Positions 10,171-17,575 of a DNA stretch of 64,000 nt are shown piece after piece. Location of the stretch: contig DBXC01000002.1 in assembly GCA_002309415.1 (NCBI GenBank), positions 25,547-89,546 on the forward strand. Reading direction: 5' to 3'. This DNA comes from Dehalococcoidia bacterium UBA1222. Its GTDB lineage: Bacteria > Chloroflexota > Dehalococcoidia > Dehalococcoidales > UBA1222. A program made the translations under genes and the position numbers. A model generated the notes under the pieces. The model saw only the letters and a program-made list of their open reading frames with translations. It did not search any database and was not told the DNA's origin. The first letter of the stretch is position 1; each line of letters begins with the position of its first letter.

Positions 10171-10515
10171 TTAGGCTACCTGTTTGACGAGATCAGCGAA
10201 TGCTTCAGGATCTCGGACAGCCATGTCGGCAAGCATCTTGCGGTTGAGTTCGATGCCATTCTTCTTGAGGCCATCCATGAACTGGGAATAGCTGGTATCG
10301 TTCTTTCTGCAAGCTGCATTGATTCGAACGATCCAGAGTCTTCGCATATCGGCCTTGAGATCTTTTCGATGGATGGTCGAATAGCGGAGAGAGTGGAGCA
10401 TAGATTCGCTAGCTCTCTTGTAAAGCTTGTGGTTTGAACCACGATGGCCTTTGGTAAGGGCCAATACTTTTGTATGTCGATGATGGGCAGTAACGCCAGT
10501 CTTAATTCTAGCCAT
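10171..10515 (-). CDS. rplT: 50S ribosomal protein L20
   Basis: Structural protein of the large subunit, needed early in 50S assembly and, in several bacteria, autorepressor of its own operon. The 114 residues begin [18 protein letters not shown] and contain [13 protein letters not shown] and [11 protein letters not shown], all highly conserved. It is the last gene of infC-rpmI-rplT, 10 nt after rpmI. Confidence 0.97.
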   Translation of the reverse strand: MARIKTGVTAHHRHTKVLALTKGHRGSNHKLYKRASESMLHSLRYSTIHRKDLKADMRRLWIVRINAACRKNDTSYSQFMDGLKKNGIELNRKMLADMAVRDPEAFADLVKQVA

Positions 10516-10525
10516 TGATTATCTC

Positions 10526-10726
10526 CTATGCACCATAAGGAATGAGACGAGAAATACGCTGTTTGTCAGCCTGGTTCAATGGAATCATCTCATCAAATAA
10601 TTTCTTTACTCGATAGGGCTTGGTTCGTCGAAGATGGGATTTACCACCCTTCATTCGAAGGACTTTACCATTAGGGGTAACTCGAAAACGAGCACCGGCA
10701 CCTTTATGCGTCTTCAGCTTTGGCAT
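10526..10726 (-). CDS. rpmI: 50S ribosomal protein L35
   Basis: Small basic protein (66 residues) of the large subunit. It begins MPKLKTHKGAGARFRVTPNG and has KGGKSHLRRTK, both hallmarks of L35. Its start lies inside the 3' end of infC (23-nt overlap, different frame), so translation is probably coupled. Confidence 0.97.
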   Translation of the reverse strand: MPKLKTHKGAGARFRVTPNGKVLRMKGGKSHLRRTKPYRVKKLFDEMIPLNQADKQRISRLIPYGA

Positions 10727-11306
10727 TTTCCGTTATTCCTTCCTTTTCAGGTTCATTATTATCGTTTTTGGCTACATTCTCAGTCTTCTTGTTCTTCGCT
10801 GCAAGTGGCGTCAGGATGAGGTGGACCCTAGCCCCTTCGCGTGTAGGTAACTTTTCAACTGAAGCGATATCCTGGAGTTGCTCTGCCATCTTTTCGATAA
10901 GTGCGATACCCAGTTCCGAATGGGTATTTTCCCTACCTCTGAACATTACTGTCACCTTGACTTTATCTCCGCCTTCCAGCAACTTGCGGGCAGTTCTGGC
11001 TTTGGCATCGAAATCATGGTCGCCGATCTTAGGTCGGACCCTGATCTCTCGGATCTCAGTAACTTTTTGACTCTTGCGATTCTCCTTTTCTCGCTTTGTC
11101 TGAGTATACTTAAACTTTCCGTAATCCATGAGGCGACATACTGGGGGAACTGCAGTGGGAGCGACTTCAACGAGGTCGAGCCCCAGTTTTTCAGCCATTT
11201 CCCTAGCTTGTGCGATGGGTAAGACACCCATCTGTTCACCTTTATCGCCCACCACACGTACTTCACGTGCGCGGATCATCTGATTGACTCTAAGTTCCTT
11301 AACTAT
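10704..11306 (-). CDS. infC: Translation initiation factor IF-3, non-canonical ATA start
   Basis: IF-3 prevents premature subunit joining and discriminates start codons. The first ATG (11279) encodes MIRAREVRVVGDKG, which begins inside the conserved N-domain. In frame upstream lie the codons for VKELRVNQ, giving the usual VNxxIRAREVR N-terminus, preceded by ATA (11304-11306) and then an in-frame stop (11307-11309). A perfect GGAGG (11315-11319) sits exactly 8 nt before ATA and nothing suitable precedes the ATG. Rare start codons on infC are known and serve IF-3 autoregulation. The C-terminus is long, acidic and low-complexity (AKNKKTENVAKNDNNEPEKE). Confidence 0.93.
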   Translation of the reverse strand: MVKELRVNQMIRAREVRVVGDKGEQMGVLPIAQAREMAEKLGLDLVEVAPTAVPPVCRLMDYGKFKYTQTKREKENRKSQKVTEIREIRVRPKIGDHDFDAKARTARKLLEGGDKVKVTVMFRGRENTHSELGIALIEKMAEQLQDIASVEKLPTREGARVHLILTPLAAKNKKTENVAKNDNNEPEKEGITENAKAEDA

Positions 11307-11344
11307 TTAAATATCCTCCAGACGAAAAACGTTAGCAACTAGGC

Positions 11345-11375
11345 ATTATATTATAAAAATGCCTATCCTGTCCAA
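11345..11375 (-). promoter_or_regulatory. Promoter of infC-rpmI-rplT
   Basis: On the minus strand TTGGAC (11370-11375) is followed by the AT-rich string TATAATATAAT, which offers several -10 registers between 11345 and 11355. AGGCAT/ATGCCT (11341-11346 and 11359-11364) form an inverted repeat around the -10. The distance to the ribosome binding site is only about 25-30 nt, leaving no room for a long L20-type leader. Confidence 0.5.
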
Positions 11376-11411
11376 CATTTTTTGATTAATTGGAAACTGA
11401 ACAGTTCTTCC

Positions 11412-12065
11412 CTAGTGAATACAAGGACCGAAATGAGAATCGAGCTTGCGGAGGAAGAAGGATGCCGCATAGATGATCGCTACCATTATGACCATGTAGA
11501 GGATGGTCAGATAAGTAGGATTGTTCCTGATATCCAGGAAGAAGTAAGGTGCAGCAATAACATCCAGTCCACAAAGCAGGAAGATAACTACTGAATAGAG
11601 AACAGATGCCGTCATAGGAATAAAGGTAACAGGGAACTCAAGTCTCTCGGCAGGAGCCAGGAAAATGAAATCGGTAACTACCAAGAGAGGAATAACGATA
11701 TGAGTAAAGAGCATGGTGCCGGATACTAAGCTGAAGATAGAAGCACCATTGGCTACTTCGTGAGGAGTCAGAACGAAAAGTACAACAAAGAAAACGACTG
11801 TAAGAAGAGATGCGGCAACGAACTTGAGGATCTTAACGAATTCGGGAATGAAATAGGTTCGTTTCAAGAGTGCGATAACACTATATACCGCACCCAGACC
11901 GCTGGTAACAAAGGCGAGTAGATTAGAAATCTCAGTATAGTATGAGAACATCTTCCAGCCAATGGCTTTGAAGTCGCTCAACATTACCCATACTTCCAAG
12001 GCCATTACCGCGATATTTACGATGATAGCCAGCATTAATCTCTTCTGAAGGTTCCTCTCGTCCAT
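11412..12065 (-). CDS. Six-helix membrane protein, Pr6Pr-like
   Basis: 217 residues with about six hydrophobic helices. EISNLLAFVTSG near residue 45 and the pattern FTHIVIPLLVVTDFIFLAPAER resemble the Pr6Pr/FAR-17a-type integral membrane family, whose bacterial function is unknown. A TTG at 12080 would add five residues, but the ATG at 12065 has GAGG nine nt upstream, so I chose it. It stands alone between two terminated units. Confidence 0.7.
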   Translation of the reverse strand: MDERNLQKRLMLAIIVNIAVMALEVWVMLSDFKAIGWKMFSYYTEISNLLAFVTSGLGAVYSVIALLKRTYFIPEFVKILKFVAASLLTVVFFVVLFVLTPHEVANGASIFSLVSGTMLFTHIVIPLLVVTDFIFLAPAERLEFPVTFIPMTASVLYSVVIFLLCGLDVIAAPYFFLDIRNNPTYLTILYMVIMVAIIYAASFFLRKLDSHFGPCIH

Positions 12066-12136
12066 AACCAAATTCCTCAATAAATCATTCTTAATTTAAT
12101 TCTAGCACTATTTATTTTTATTCTTGCAACAATAAT

Positions 12137-12166
12137 AAAAAAGAGATGCGGTGCATCTCTTTTTTT
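12137..12166 (-). terminator. Bidirectional terminator after the 83-residue protein gene
   Basis: GAGATGC (12143-12149) and GCATCTC (12153-12159) pair around a GGT loop, with runs of A before and T after, so it can work on either strand. It lies directly past the stop of the minus-strand gene at 12169. Confidence 0.75.
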
Positions 12167-12168
12167 AA

Positions 12169-12420
12169 CTAATCTATACTATCTTTTTCGTCGTCCCAGT
12201 CATCTGCCCAATCGAGATCATCATCGTTCGTCCGATATGGATTAAGCGTGGGGATCTTCGGAGCATGGTCTCTGACACTCTCGACATTGTTGACTGGAGA
12301 TACAGGAGGGACATATGGCTCCGTCACCTTAACAGGTTCTTCTGGTTTAGTGTAAACAGGAACAGTCTTTGGCTCAGCTTTTTTATCAAGATTGTAAGGC
12401 CAATAGTTTCCCTGTTTCAT
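12169..12420 (-). CDS. Small acidic hypothetical protein
   Basis: Not recognised. 83 residues, Pro-rich in the middle (KTVPVYTKPEEPVKVTEPY) and ending in a strongly acidic tail with Trp (DDDLDWADDWDDEKDS). No transmembrane segment. It begins 15 nt after the second split YedE gene, with AAAGG upstream, and is the last gene before the terminator, so it probably belongs to the sulfur/selenium operon. Disordered character suggests a binding or regulatory role, but nothing in the sequence proves one. Confidence 0.6.
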   Translation of the reverse strand: MKQGNYWPYNLDKKAEPKTVPVYTKPEEPVKVTEPYVPPVSPVNNVESVRDHAPKIPTLNPYRTNDDDLDWADDWDDEKDSID

Positions 12421-12435
12421 AATTAATAACCTTTC

Positions 12436-12912
12436 TTACAGCAATGAGATTACCTGGAGGATGGGGACCAAAACAATATCGAAGAAGAGTACTCCTGAAA
12501 TGAGGCCAAAGAGATAAAGGATACCGGAAAGTCGACCTTCACCGGCAATGACATGCTGTCGGAACGGACAACCTTCAGCCATAACAGAGAAGTAAGCCAT
12601 GGCAAAAGCACCAATCAAACTTACAGGAACCAAGATGAGAGGCTGAACATTGAAACCATCAGCCAAAATAGGCATGATCTCGAAAGAACCGGGATGCAAG
12701 AAGTCCTGAAGTTTGCCGTTGAAGATATTGACGGCACCGAAACCGATGATACCGCCGATAATGATACCAAGGAAACCCTTGAGTCGATAACCATCACGCA
12801 TCAAATAGAAGTCTCGGACACCGCTGATGGTGCAGAAACGGGAGCGCTGGCCAAGATAGCCAAGGATCATACCAACGACCAGAGTGATGATACTAGTCTT
12901 AAATGTAAGCAT
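12436..12912 (-). CDS. YeeE/YedE-type transporter, half-size subunit 2
   Basis: 158 residues, four to five hydrophobic helices, with the YeeE/YedE signature around GQRSRFCTISGVRDFYLMRD and AEGCPFRQHVIAGEGR. The cysteines in SRFC and GCPFR are the positions known to relay sulfur species in YeeE (TsuA)-type thiosulfate transporters. It corresponds to the C-terminal half of the full-length YedE at 19074-20234. With the gene 3 nt upstream it likely makes a two-subunit transporter. Substrate (thiosulfate, sulfide or a selenium species) is undetermined. Confidence 0.85.
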   Translation of the reverse strand: MLTFKTSIITLVVGMILGYLGQRSRFCTISGVRDFYLMRDGYRLKGFLGIIIGGIIGFGAVNIFNGKLQDFLHPGSFEIMPILADGFNVQPLILVPVSLIGAFAMAYFSVMAEGCPFRQHVIAGEGRLSGILYLFGLISGVLFFDIVLVPILQVISLL

Positions 12913-12915
12913 ATC

Positions 12916-13452
12916 CTACCTCCTTACCTTCCATTTGATATATTCGCAGGCAGCGATGACACCAAGGACAATCGCGCCCAAGACCACATATGCGAAAACC
13001 ATACCGTAAGAAGCAAGGATGGCAGTACGGATAGGACATGAACCCCACATAAGGCCGAATACGATGACCATGAAACCCAGGATGTAGGCCAAAAGATTAT
13101 CTCGAACGGGACCTTTCCTGAATTTGAATTCTTTGTTGATCACTGCGGCAATGAAAGAGCCGAGGATAAAACCGACACTGGTAAGTACCGGCAATGTCAC
13201 GAAGATCGAATGGATCGTAAATGAAGTGCCGAAGAGCTGATTGACGACCCAGTTGACCAGGTTTGCCGGATGGGACACAGCGCAGATGCCGGCACCAACA
13301 GGCGGCTGGACATTAAAGTAGCCCTGCACCACTGCCGCAAGCACGCCCATGGCGATGCCAGTGATGAGGGCCATATTGTCACTCAGCCTAAATTTGTAAT
13401 TTTTAATCCAGGTCGTAAAAGAGGACCAGATGCCTTTTAAAGTTGCTACCAT
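12916..13452 (-). CDS. YeeE/YedE-type transporter, half-size subunit 1
   Basis: 178 residues with several membrane helices. GAGICAVSHPANLVNW and MWGSCPIRTAIL match the N-terminal half of YedE proteins (compare MGICVACFMRDIAGG and LGCPVRMMLRMSGG in the full-length paralog at 19074-20234). The paired cysteines in GICAVSHP and SCPIR are the expected relay residues. It precedes the C-terminal half by 3 nt, so a single YedE is here encoded as two genes. Confidence 0.85.
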   Translation of the reverse strand: MVATLKGIWSSFTTWIKNYKFRLSDNMALITGIAMGVLAAVVQGYFNVQPPVGAGICAVSHPANLVNWVVNQLFGTSFTIHSIFVTLPVLTSVGFILGSFIAAVINKEFKFRKGPVRDNLLAYILGFMVIVFGLMWGSCPIRTAILASYGMVFAYVVLGAIVLGVIAACEYIKWKVRR

Positions 13453-13475
13453 ATCATCCCCCTTTGGTAGTAGTG

Positions 13476-14345
13476 CTATGCGGCCAAAACCTTCTTAGTT
13501 GCTTCTCCGATGAACGGAATAAACTGAGCAATAGTTGTTGCAGGGATGGGCTTTGCCATCTCACCTGCCACACGGTTGATCTTACAAGCCATCTCACAAG
13601 CCTTCTCAACGGGCATGCCGGAAGAGATAAGTGCAGATGATTCACCTGTAATTGTATCACCAGTGCCGCCGATAGGTTCCATGGTGGGAACATTAGGTTC
13701 GTTGACTACTGCAACGACCTTGCCGTCGACGATGATGTGATCAACAGGCGCCTTGACGATCATATATTTAGGAGCATTGCCGTCGTCATAAGCCTGTTTG
13801 CTGAGTTTAGGAACTTCGGTCTGGTCGACATCGAAGATGAAATGCTGAACGTATGCCGGATGAGCTGCTTCTTTATCTGCCAAGAAGCTGAGTTCACCGG
13901 GGTCAGGAGTGAACATATCGAAACGTTTGCTGATACCGACTGCCTTGGCATTGAGGAGAGCACCGGCATCGGCGATCATGAAAGGTCGTTTTTCGAGAGT
14001 ATCGATCTTATCGATGAGATTGACAAAGAGATCTTTGGTGGGCAGGATATAATGCAGGGTCATTACCGAGGGCTTGATCTCAGTGACATGCTCGATAAGA
14101 TAATCGAAGAGTTTCTTGTTGCCTTCGCCCATACCGGTATCACCGACTACACAGGCGTAAGGAAGTTCAGCACCGGCAGCATTGCAGGTCTGACAGGCTG
14201 CACAGATCATTGCTGCAGTACCGAGGGTGACATACTGACCTTCAAGAACGACATCACCGATCTTGAGAGTAGTACCATCATATTCACACTTACCAAAGGT
14301 AAGCGGCATTCCATCCATAGGGATCGTTCCAACTAATAACAACAT
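13476..14345 (-). CDS. NnrD-like kinase-fold protein, module A
   Basis: 289 residues of the ribokinase-like fold, closest in motif to ADP-dependent NAD(P)H-hydrate dehydratase. FMIADAGALLNAKAVG (about 122-137) parallels the NnrD DADALN segment, TPDPGELSFL (146-155) parallels TPHPGE, and GGTGDTITG (226-234) is the ATP/ADP anion hole with catalytic Asp. Unlike true NnrD it lacks a YjeF N-domain and opens MLLLVGTIPMDGMPLTFG, shared with the paralog at 17576. A CAACQTC stretch (about 48-54) is absent from that paralog. A DUF3343 gene precedes it (2-nt gap) and split YedE follows. Role in sulfur/selenium handling is inferred from position only. Confidence 0.7.
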   Translation of the reverse strand: MLLLVGTIPMDGMPLTFGKCEYDGTTLKIGDVVLEGQYVTLGTAAMICAACQTCNAAGAELPYACVVGDTGMGEGNKKLFDYLIEHVTEIKPSVMTLHYILPTKDLFVNLIDKIDTLEKRPFMIADAGALLNAKAVGISKRFDMFTPDPGELSFLADKEAAHPAYVQHFIFDVDQTEVPKLSKQAYDDGNAPKYMIVKAPVDHIIVDGKVVAVVNEPNVPTMEPIGGTGDTITGESSALISSGMPVEKACEMACKINRVAGEMAKPIPATTIAQFIPFIGEATKKVLAA

Positions 14346-14347
14346 CT

Positions 14348-14884
14348 CTATTTCCCCTTCTTACCGTGGAGTTCGTTGAAGATCTCAAGAGCTTTTTCAT
14401 AAGCATGTTCGCAGGTATATGCGCAGATAGTCTTACCGATCTCACGAGGTCTGGGACCTTCGCCCAAAACAGTACCGTAGAGTTTCATGCCAAGGTACGG
14501 GATATCGGGACATCCGCCGCCGGAGATATTTACGATCTTACCGGTCTCCTTGACGAAGGTAATCTTCATATTACCGCAGCGGACCATGATATAGTCGCCG
14601 TAATCAACTGTCTTGATGAGCTTGGTAAGGAAGATCGGAGTAAGCGAAGTGCTGCTAGGCATGAAGAGGATATCCAAGATGAGGACGTCCTTTTCGATCA
14701 GCAGGTCTTCTGCCGCATCAACGTCATCAGTACCAACTTCAATTGCAAGGTCACAACCGGTTCGGTAATCGACGGGAGGAGCTACTTCGCGGATATCAAA
14801 GCCAGCTTCCTCAAGGACATGTTTGGCACGCATTGCGTGGTAGATATAATCGAATACGATAAGAGCTTTATCTTTCTCTTCCAT
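14348..14884 (-). CDS. Long DUF3343-type putative S/Se carrier, module A
   Basis: 178 residues. The first 80 resemble the small DUF3343 family (putative Se/S carrier), with the family cysteine in RTGCDLAIEV (C44). A C-terminal domain of about 90 residues contains VRCGNMKITFVKETG and SGGGCPDIPYLGMKL (C125). The paralog at 18477 has the same two cysteines and the same GGGCPDIPYL. First gene of a minus-strand operon with the NnrD-like gene and split YedE. A role in accepting sulfur or selenium delivered by YedE is inference. Confidence 0.7.
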   Translation of the reverse strand: MEEKDKALIVFDYIYHAMRAKHVLEEAGFDIREVAPPVDYRTGCDLAIEVGTDDVDAAEDLLIEKDVLILDILFMPSSTSLTPIFLTKLIKTVDYGDYIMVRCGNMKITFVKETGKIVNISGGGCPDIPYLGMKLYGTVLGEGPRPREIGKTICAYTCEHAYEKALEIFNELHGKKGK

Positions 14885-15028
14885 AATCCTACCCCCATGG
14901 TTAATGGCTTTAAGTGAATTGTATGGAGCAGTAGTAGCAAAGTCAATAAACTTTTGTTACATTTTCACTCCAATATACATTAATTATATATGATAAAATC
15001 TGTATGAACATATACGAGGAGACAAAAA

Positions 15029-15400
15029 ATGCATCCTGCAAACCTGAAATACAGTAAGAATCATGTCTGGGTAAAAGATCTGGGAGACGAAACAGTTCTC
15101 CTTGGCATGACCTACTTCTTCCAGAAGACCTACGGCAATGTCGTATATGTCGAACTCCCTGCCGTCGGTGATGAAGTCACGACCGAAGAGATATTCGGAG
15201 TCATCGAATCGAATAAGGCCTCCAATGATCTCGTAAGTCCAGTGACCGGCACCGTAATCGATGTGAATACAGTGCTCGAGAATAAACCCGTGACCATCAA
15301 CCATTCACCCTACGAAGACGGCTGGCTGATCAAAGTTAAACTGTCTGAGCCAATCTCGTCCGACCTGCTGACCAACGAAGAATATACCAAGGACATGTAA
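15029..15400 (+). CDS. gcvH: Glycine cleavage H-like lipoyl protein
   Basis: 123 residues, normal for GcvH. It begins HPANLKYSKNHVWVKD. The lipoylation lysine lies in FGVIESNKASNDLVSPVTG, although the usual motif has S-V-K-A/A-S, so the neighbouring residues are slightly off. NHSPYEDGWLIKV is typical. It is followed 3 nt later by a dihydrolipoyl dehydrogenase, but no gcvT or gcvP is nearby. The pair sits between two sulfur/selenium modules, so either it is the relocated part of a glycine cleavage system or a lipoyl carrier used in sulfur chemistry. Confidence 0.88.
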   Translation: MHPANLKYSKNHVWVKDLGDETVLLGMTYFFQKTYGNVVYVELPAVGDEVTTEEIFGVIESNKASNDLVSPVTGTVIDVNTVLENKPVTINHSPYEDGWLIKVKLSEPISSDLLTNEEYTKDM

Positions 15401-15403
15401 ATT

Positions 15404-16675
15404 ATGAAGATCGCTGTGATCGGATCGGGACCTGCAGGATATACTGCCGCCATAAGATGTGCCGAACTCGGCGCAGAAGTCTGTTTGTATGAAAAGAAAC
15501 TTCTCGGCGGAGCCTGCCTCAACTGGGCCTGCATCCCCACTAAGTTCATGCTTAATTCACTGTCTTCCCAATCATGGCATAATTCAGTCGAGAGTAAGAA
15601 TGCTTTTATCAATACTCGTAGAGAGGGTCTTAAGACTCTGCTTGAGAACCACGTCATCAAGATCATCATGGGAGAAGCAACTCTAGACGCTCAGAAAAAC
15701 GTGACCTGCAATGGAAAAACGATATCCTTTGACCGCATCATTCTGGCCACCGGCTCTGTTCCAAAAAGGCTCCCTATCGTTCCCGATGCACTGGATGCTG
15801 AAGCACTATTAAATAAAGATGATGTTCCCAAAGAATGTGCCATTATTGGCGGAGGCGCCGTCGGCCTGGAATTTGCAGTCATGCTGAACAAAGCCGGCTG
15901 CCATGTCACAGTCTTTGAGATGATGTCTCATATTCTCCCCAGAGAAGACCAGGAAGCGGCATCCGCTCTTGAACGTGCGCTCAAAAGAAAGCATATCGAT
16001 ATCCTCACTTCCTGCACTATTCAAAAAGTCCAAAACAATAAGATTGTCTTCTCCTACAAGAATGAAACCAAGGAACTGACCGCCGGTTTAATCCTTTCTG
16101 GCGTCGGTCAGTCGCCATTTATCAGCAACGCCATGGAAGAATTGAAGTGTGACCATTCAGGCATCACTGTCGATGAATATATGGAGACAAGTATTCCGGG
16201 CATCTATGCCATCGGAGACGTGACCGGCGGCATCATGCTGGCCCATACCGGAAAAGCACAAGCATTAGTCGCAGCCGAAAACGCAGTCAAAGGAAGCTCT
16301 AAGAAGTACGATGATTCGGCAGTTCCCAGATGCGTCTTCACCGATCCTGAATTTGCAGCCGTCGGCATCAGCGAAGAGGAAGCTAAAGGTGAAATACTGA
16401 TTGGAAAGTTCCCTATGGGAGCACATGCAGTTGCTTCCGTCAAAGGTGAACGTATAGGATTCATCAAAGTGATAGCCGACGGAAAATCTCATCAGATACT
16501 GGGAACGACTATTGTAGGACTTGATGCCAATCTCCTCATCTCGAACGCAGTACTCGCGATGAAGAATAAGATGACATTAGAAGACATCGAAGATACGATC
16601 TTTGCTCACCCTACCCTTACGGAAGGGTTCTGGGAAGCCAGCGCCAACGCCCTTCACAAATCGATCGACATCTAA
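15404..16675 (+). CDS. lpd: Dihydrolipoyl dehydrogenase
   Basis: FAD enzyme reoxidising dihydrolipoyl groups with NAD+. It begins with the FAD dinucleotide motif IAVIGSGPAGYTAAIRC and has the redox pair CLNWAC in LGGACLNWACIPTK. The NAD motif is AIIGGGAVGLEFA, then AIGDVTGGIMLAHT. The C-terminal HPTLTEGFWEA carries the His-Glu couple. With 423 residues it is somewhat shorter than usual (460-470). It follows gcvH by 3 nt and is the obvious partner of that lipoyl protein. Confidence 0.93.
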   Translation: MKIAVIGSGPAGYTAAIRCAELGAEVCLYEKKLLGGACLNWACIPTKFMLNSLSSQSWHNSVESKNAFINTRREGLKTLLENHVIKIIMGEATLDAQKNVTCNGKTISFDRIILATGSVPKRLPIVPDALDAEALLNKDDVPKECAIIGGGAVGLEFAVMLNKAGCHVTVFEMMSHILPREDQEAASALERALKRKHIDILTSCTIQKVQNNKIVFSYKNETKELTAGLILSGVGQSPFISNAMEELKCDHSGITVDEYMETSIPGIYAIGDVTGGIMLAHTGKAQALVAAENAVKGSSKKYDDSAVPRCVFTDPEFAAVGISEEEAKGEILIGKFPMGAHAVASVKGERIGFIKVIADGKSHQILGTTIVGLDANLLISNAVLAMKNKMTLEDIEDTIFAHPTLTEGFWEASANALHKSIDI

Positions 16676-16698
16676 AACATTACCATCTAAAAAATAGA

Positions 16699-16725
16699 AA
16701 GGCACTGGAGTACGTCCAGTGCCTT
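16699..16725 (-). terminator. Hairpin terminator between convergent lpd and yedF
   Basis: AAGGCACTGGA (16699-16709) pairs with TCCAGTGCCTT (16715-16725) around GTACG. On the minus strand the stem is followed by TCTATTTTTTAG, making it a good terminator for the yedF side. It may also stop lpd transcripts. Confidence 0.7.
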
Positions 16726-16750
16726 AACCAATATTATCGGGGGATAATAA

Positions 16751-17335
16751 TTAGATCTTGATGACTTTAGGAGCGCCGATGAGCATGTTGACGATATCGA
16801 ACATGCCGACGACTTCACCGATCTTCTTCTGCTCAAGGATATCGAGATAGTTCAAACAGGTGCCGCAGACATAGATCTTGACACCTTTGTCGACCAAAGC
16901 CTCTAAAGAATCTAGGACCTCGGAACCTTCACAAGCGAGTTTGACACCATTGTTCATGAAGATGACTTCCAGAGGAAGCGGCTGGGAATCGCCGATAGTG
17001 TTAAGGAAAGCCTTCATAAGGATGCTGCCGAGCTCGGGCTCGCCTTCACCGAGTTTATCGGAGGTGATGAATACTGCATAGGCATCAGAATCAGGATGAT
17101 CTGCGTCTAAAGGCTTAGCATCAGGATTTACAGCAATATTGACTCTGAAATTGCCGTCACCCTCATCTACGACATCGACAAAATGACCAAGATTGGAAGC
17201 AAAACGTTTGACGTTATCGCGGGCAGGAGCGTTATCGACCAAAACGGATAGTTCCTTTTCACCGTCTTCGATAGCTTTCTTGGTATTAATTACGGGTACA
17301 GGACAATACTGTTTTCGACAATCAAGTTCTTTCAT
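16751..17335 (-). CDS. yedF: YedF: TusA domain plus DsrE-like domain, selenium-metabolism type
   Basis: 194 residues. The N-terminal TusA domain has the CPxP core in CRKQYCPVPVINTKKAI. The C-terminal DsrE/F-like domain (from about residue 85) contains FITSDKLGEGEPELGSILM, FMNNGVKLACEGSEVL and VYVCGTCLNYLDI-like KIYVCGTCLNY. This matches the selenium-trait YedF family that travels with YedE. A longer frame exists, but the start at 17335 has AAGGAG at correct spacing. It follows the small TusA gene by 13 nt and closes module B. Likely receives and holds reactive sulfur/selenium in the cytoplasm. Confidence 0.88.
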   Translation of the reverse strand: MKELDCRKQYCPVPVINTKKAIEDGEKELSVLVDNAPARDNVKRFASNLGHFVDVVDEGDGNFRVNIAVNPDAKPLDADHPDSDAYAVFITSDKLGEGEPELGSILMKAFLNTIGDSQPLPLEVIFMNNGVKLACEGSEVLDSLEALVDKGVKIYVCGTCLNYLDILEQKKIGEVVGMFDIVNMLIGAPKVIKI

Positions 17336-17348
17336 GTTATCTGTCTCC

Positions 17349-17561
17349 TTAGGCAGGAATAAATTTGATGTGATACTCGCGACCGACTTCTTCGACCTCG
17401 GCCTTATAACCCTTCTCGCTAGCAAGGCGGACTAAATGATCTCGGGCAGTAGCCAGATCAACTTTAATGAAGAGTTCTTCGCCCGGATGATCTTTGATAG
17501 CCTTCTGAGTCTTGATCAAAGGCATCGGACAGGACAGACCATTGAGATCTAATTCAACCAT
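17349..17561 (-). CDS. TusA-family sulfur carrier
   Basis: 70-residue single-domain TusA protein. The sulfur-carrying Cys lies in LNGLSCPMPLIKTQKAI, with the strong helix boundary Pro after it. The fold pattern continues with VKVDLATARDHLVRLASEKG. It sits between the NnrD-like gene (15 nt) and yedF (13 nt). It is the probable carrier for the sulfur or selenium imported by the YedE two genes upstream. Confidence 0.9.
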   Translation of the reverse strand: MVELDLNGLSCPMPLIKTQKAIKDHPGEELFIKVDLATARDHLVRLASEKGYKAEVEEVGREYHIKFIPA

Positions 17562-17575
17562 TTATTTTTCTCCTT

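Noticed and set aside
14885..15028. Possible glycine riboswitch upstream of gcvH
   Set aside because: Only 144 nt of AT-rich sequence without the paired aptamer core or a terminator/antiterminator pair.
15029..16675. Complete glycine cleavage operon
   Set aside because: Only H and L proteins are encoded. T and P proteins are absent from the window.
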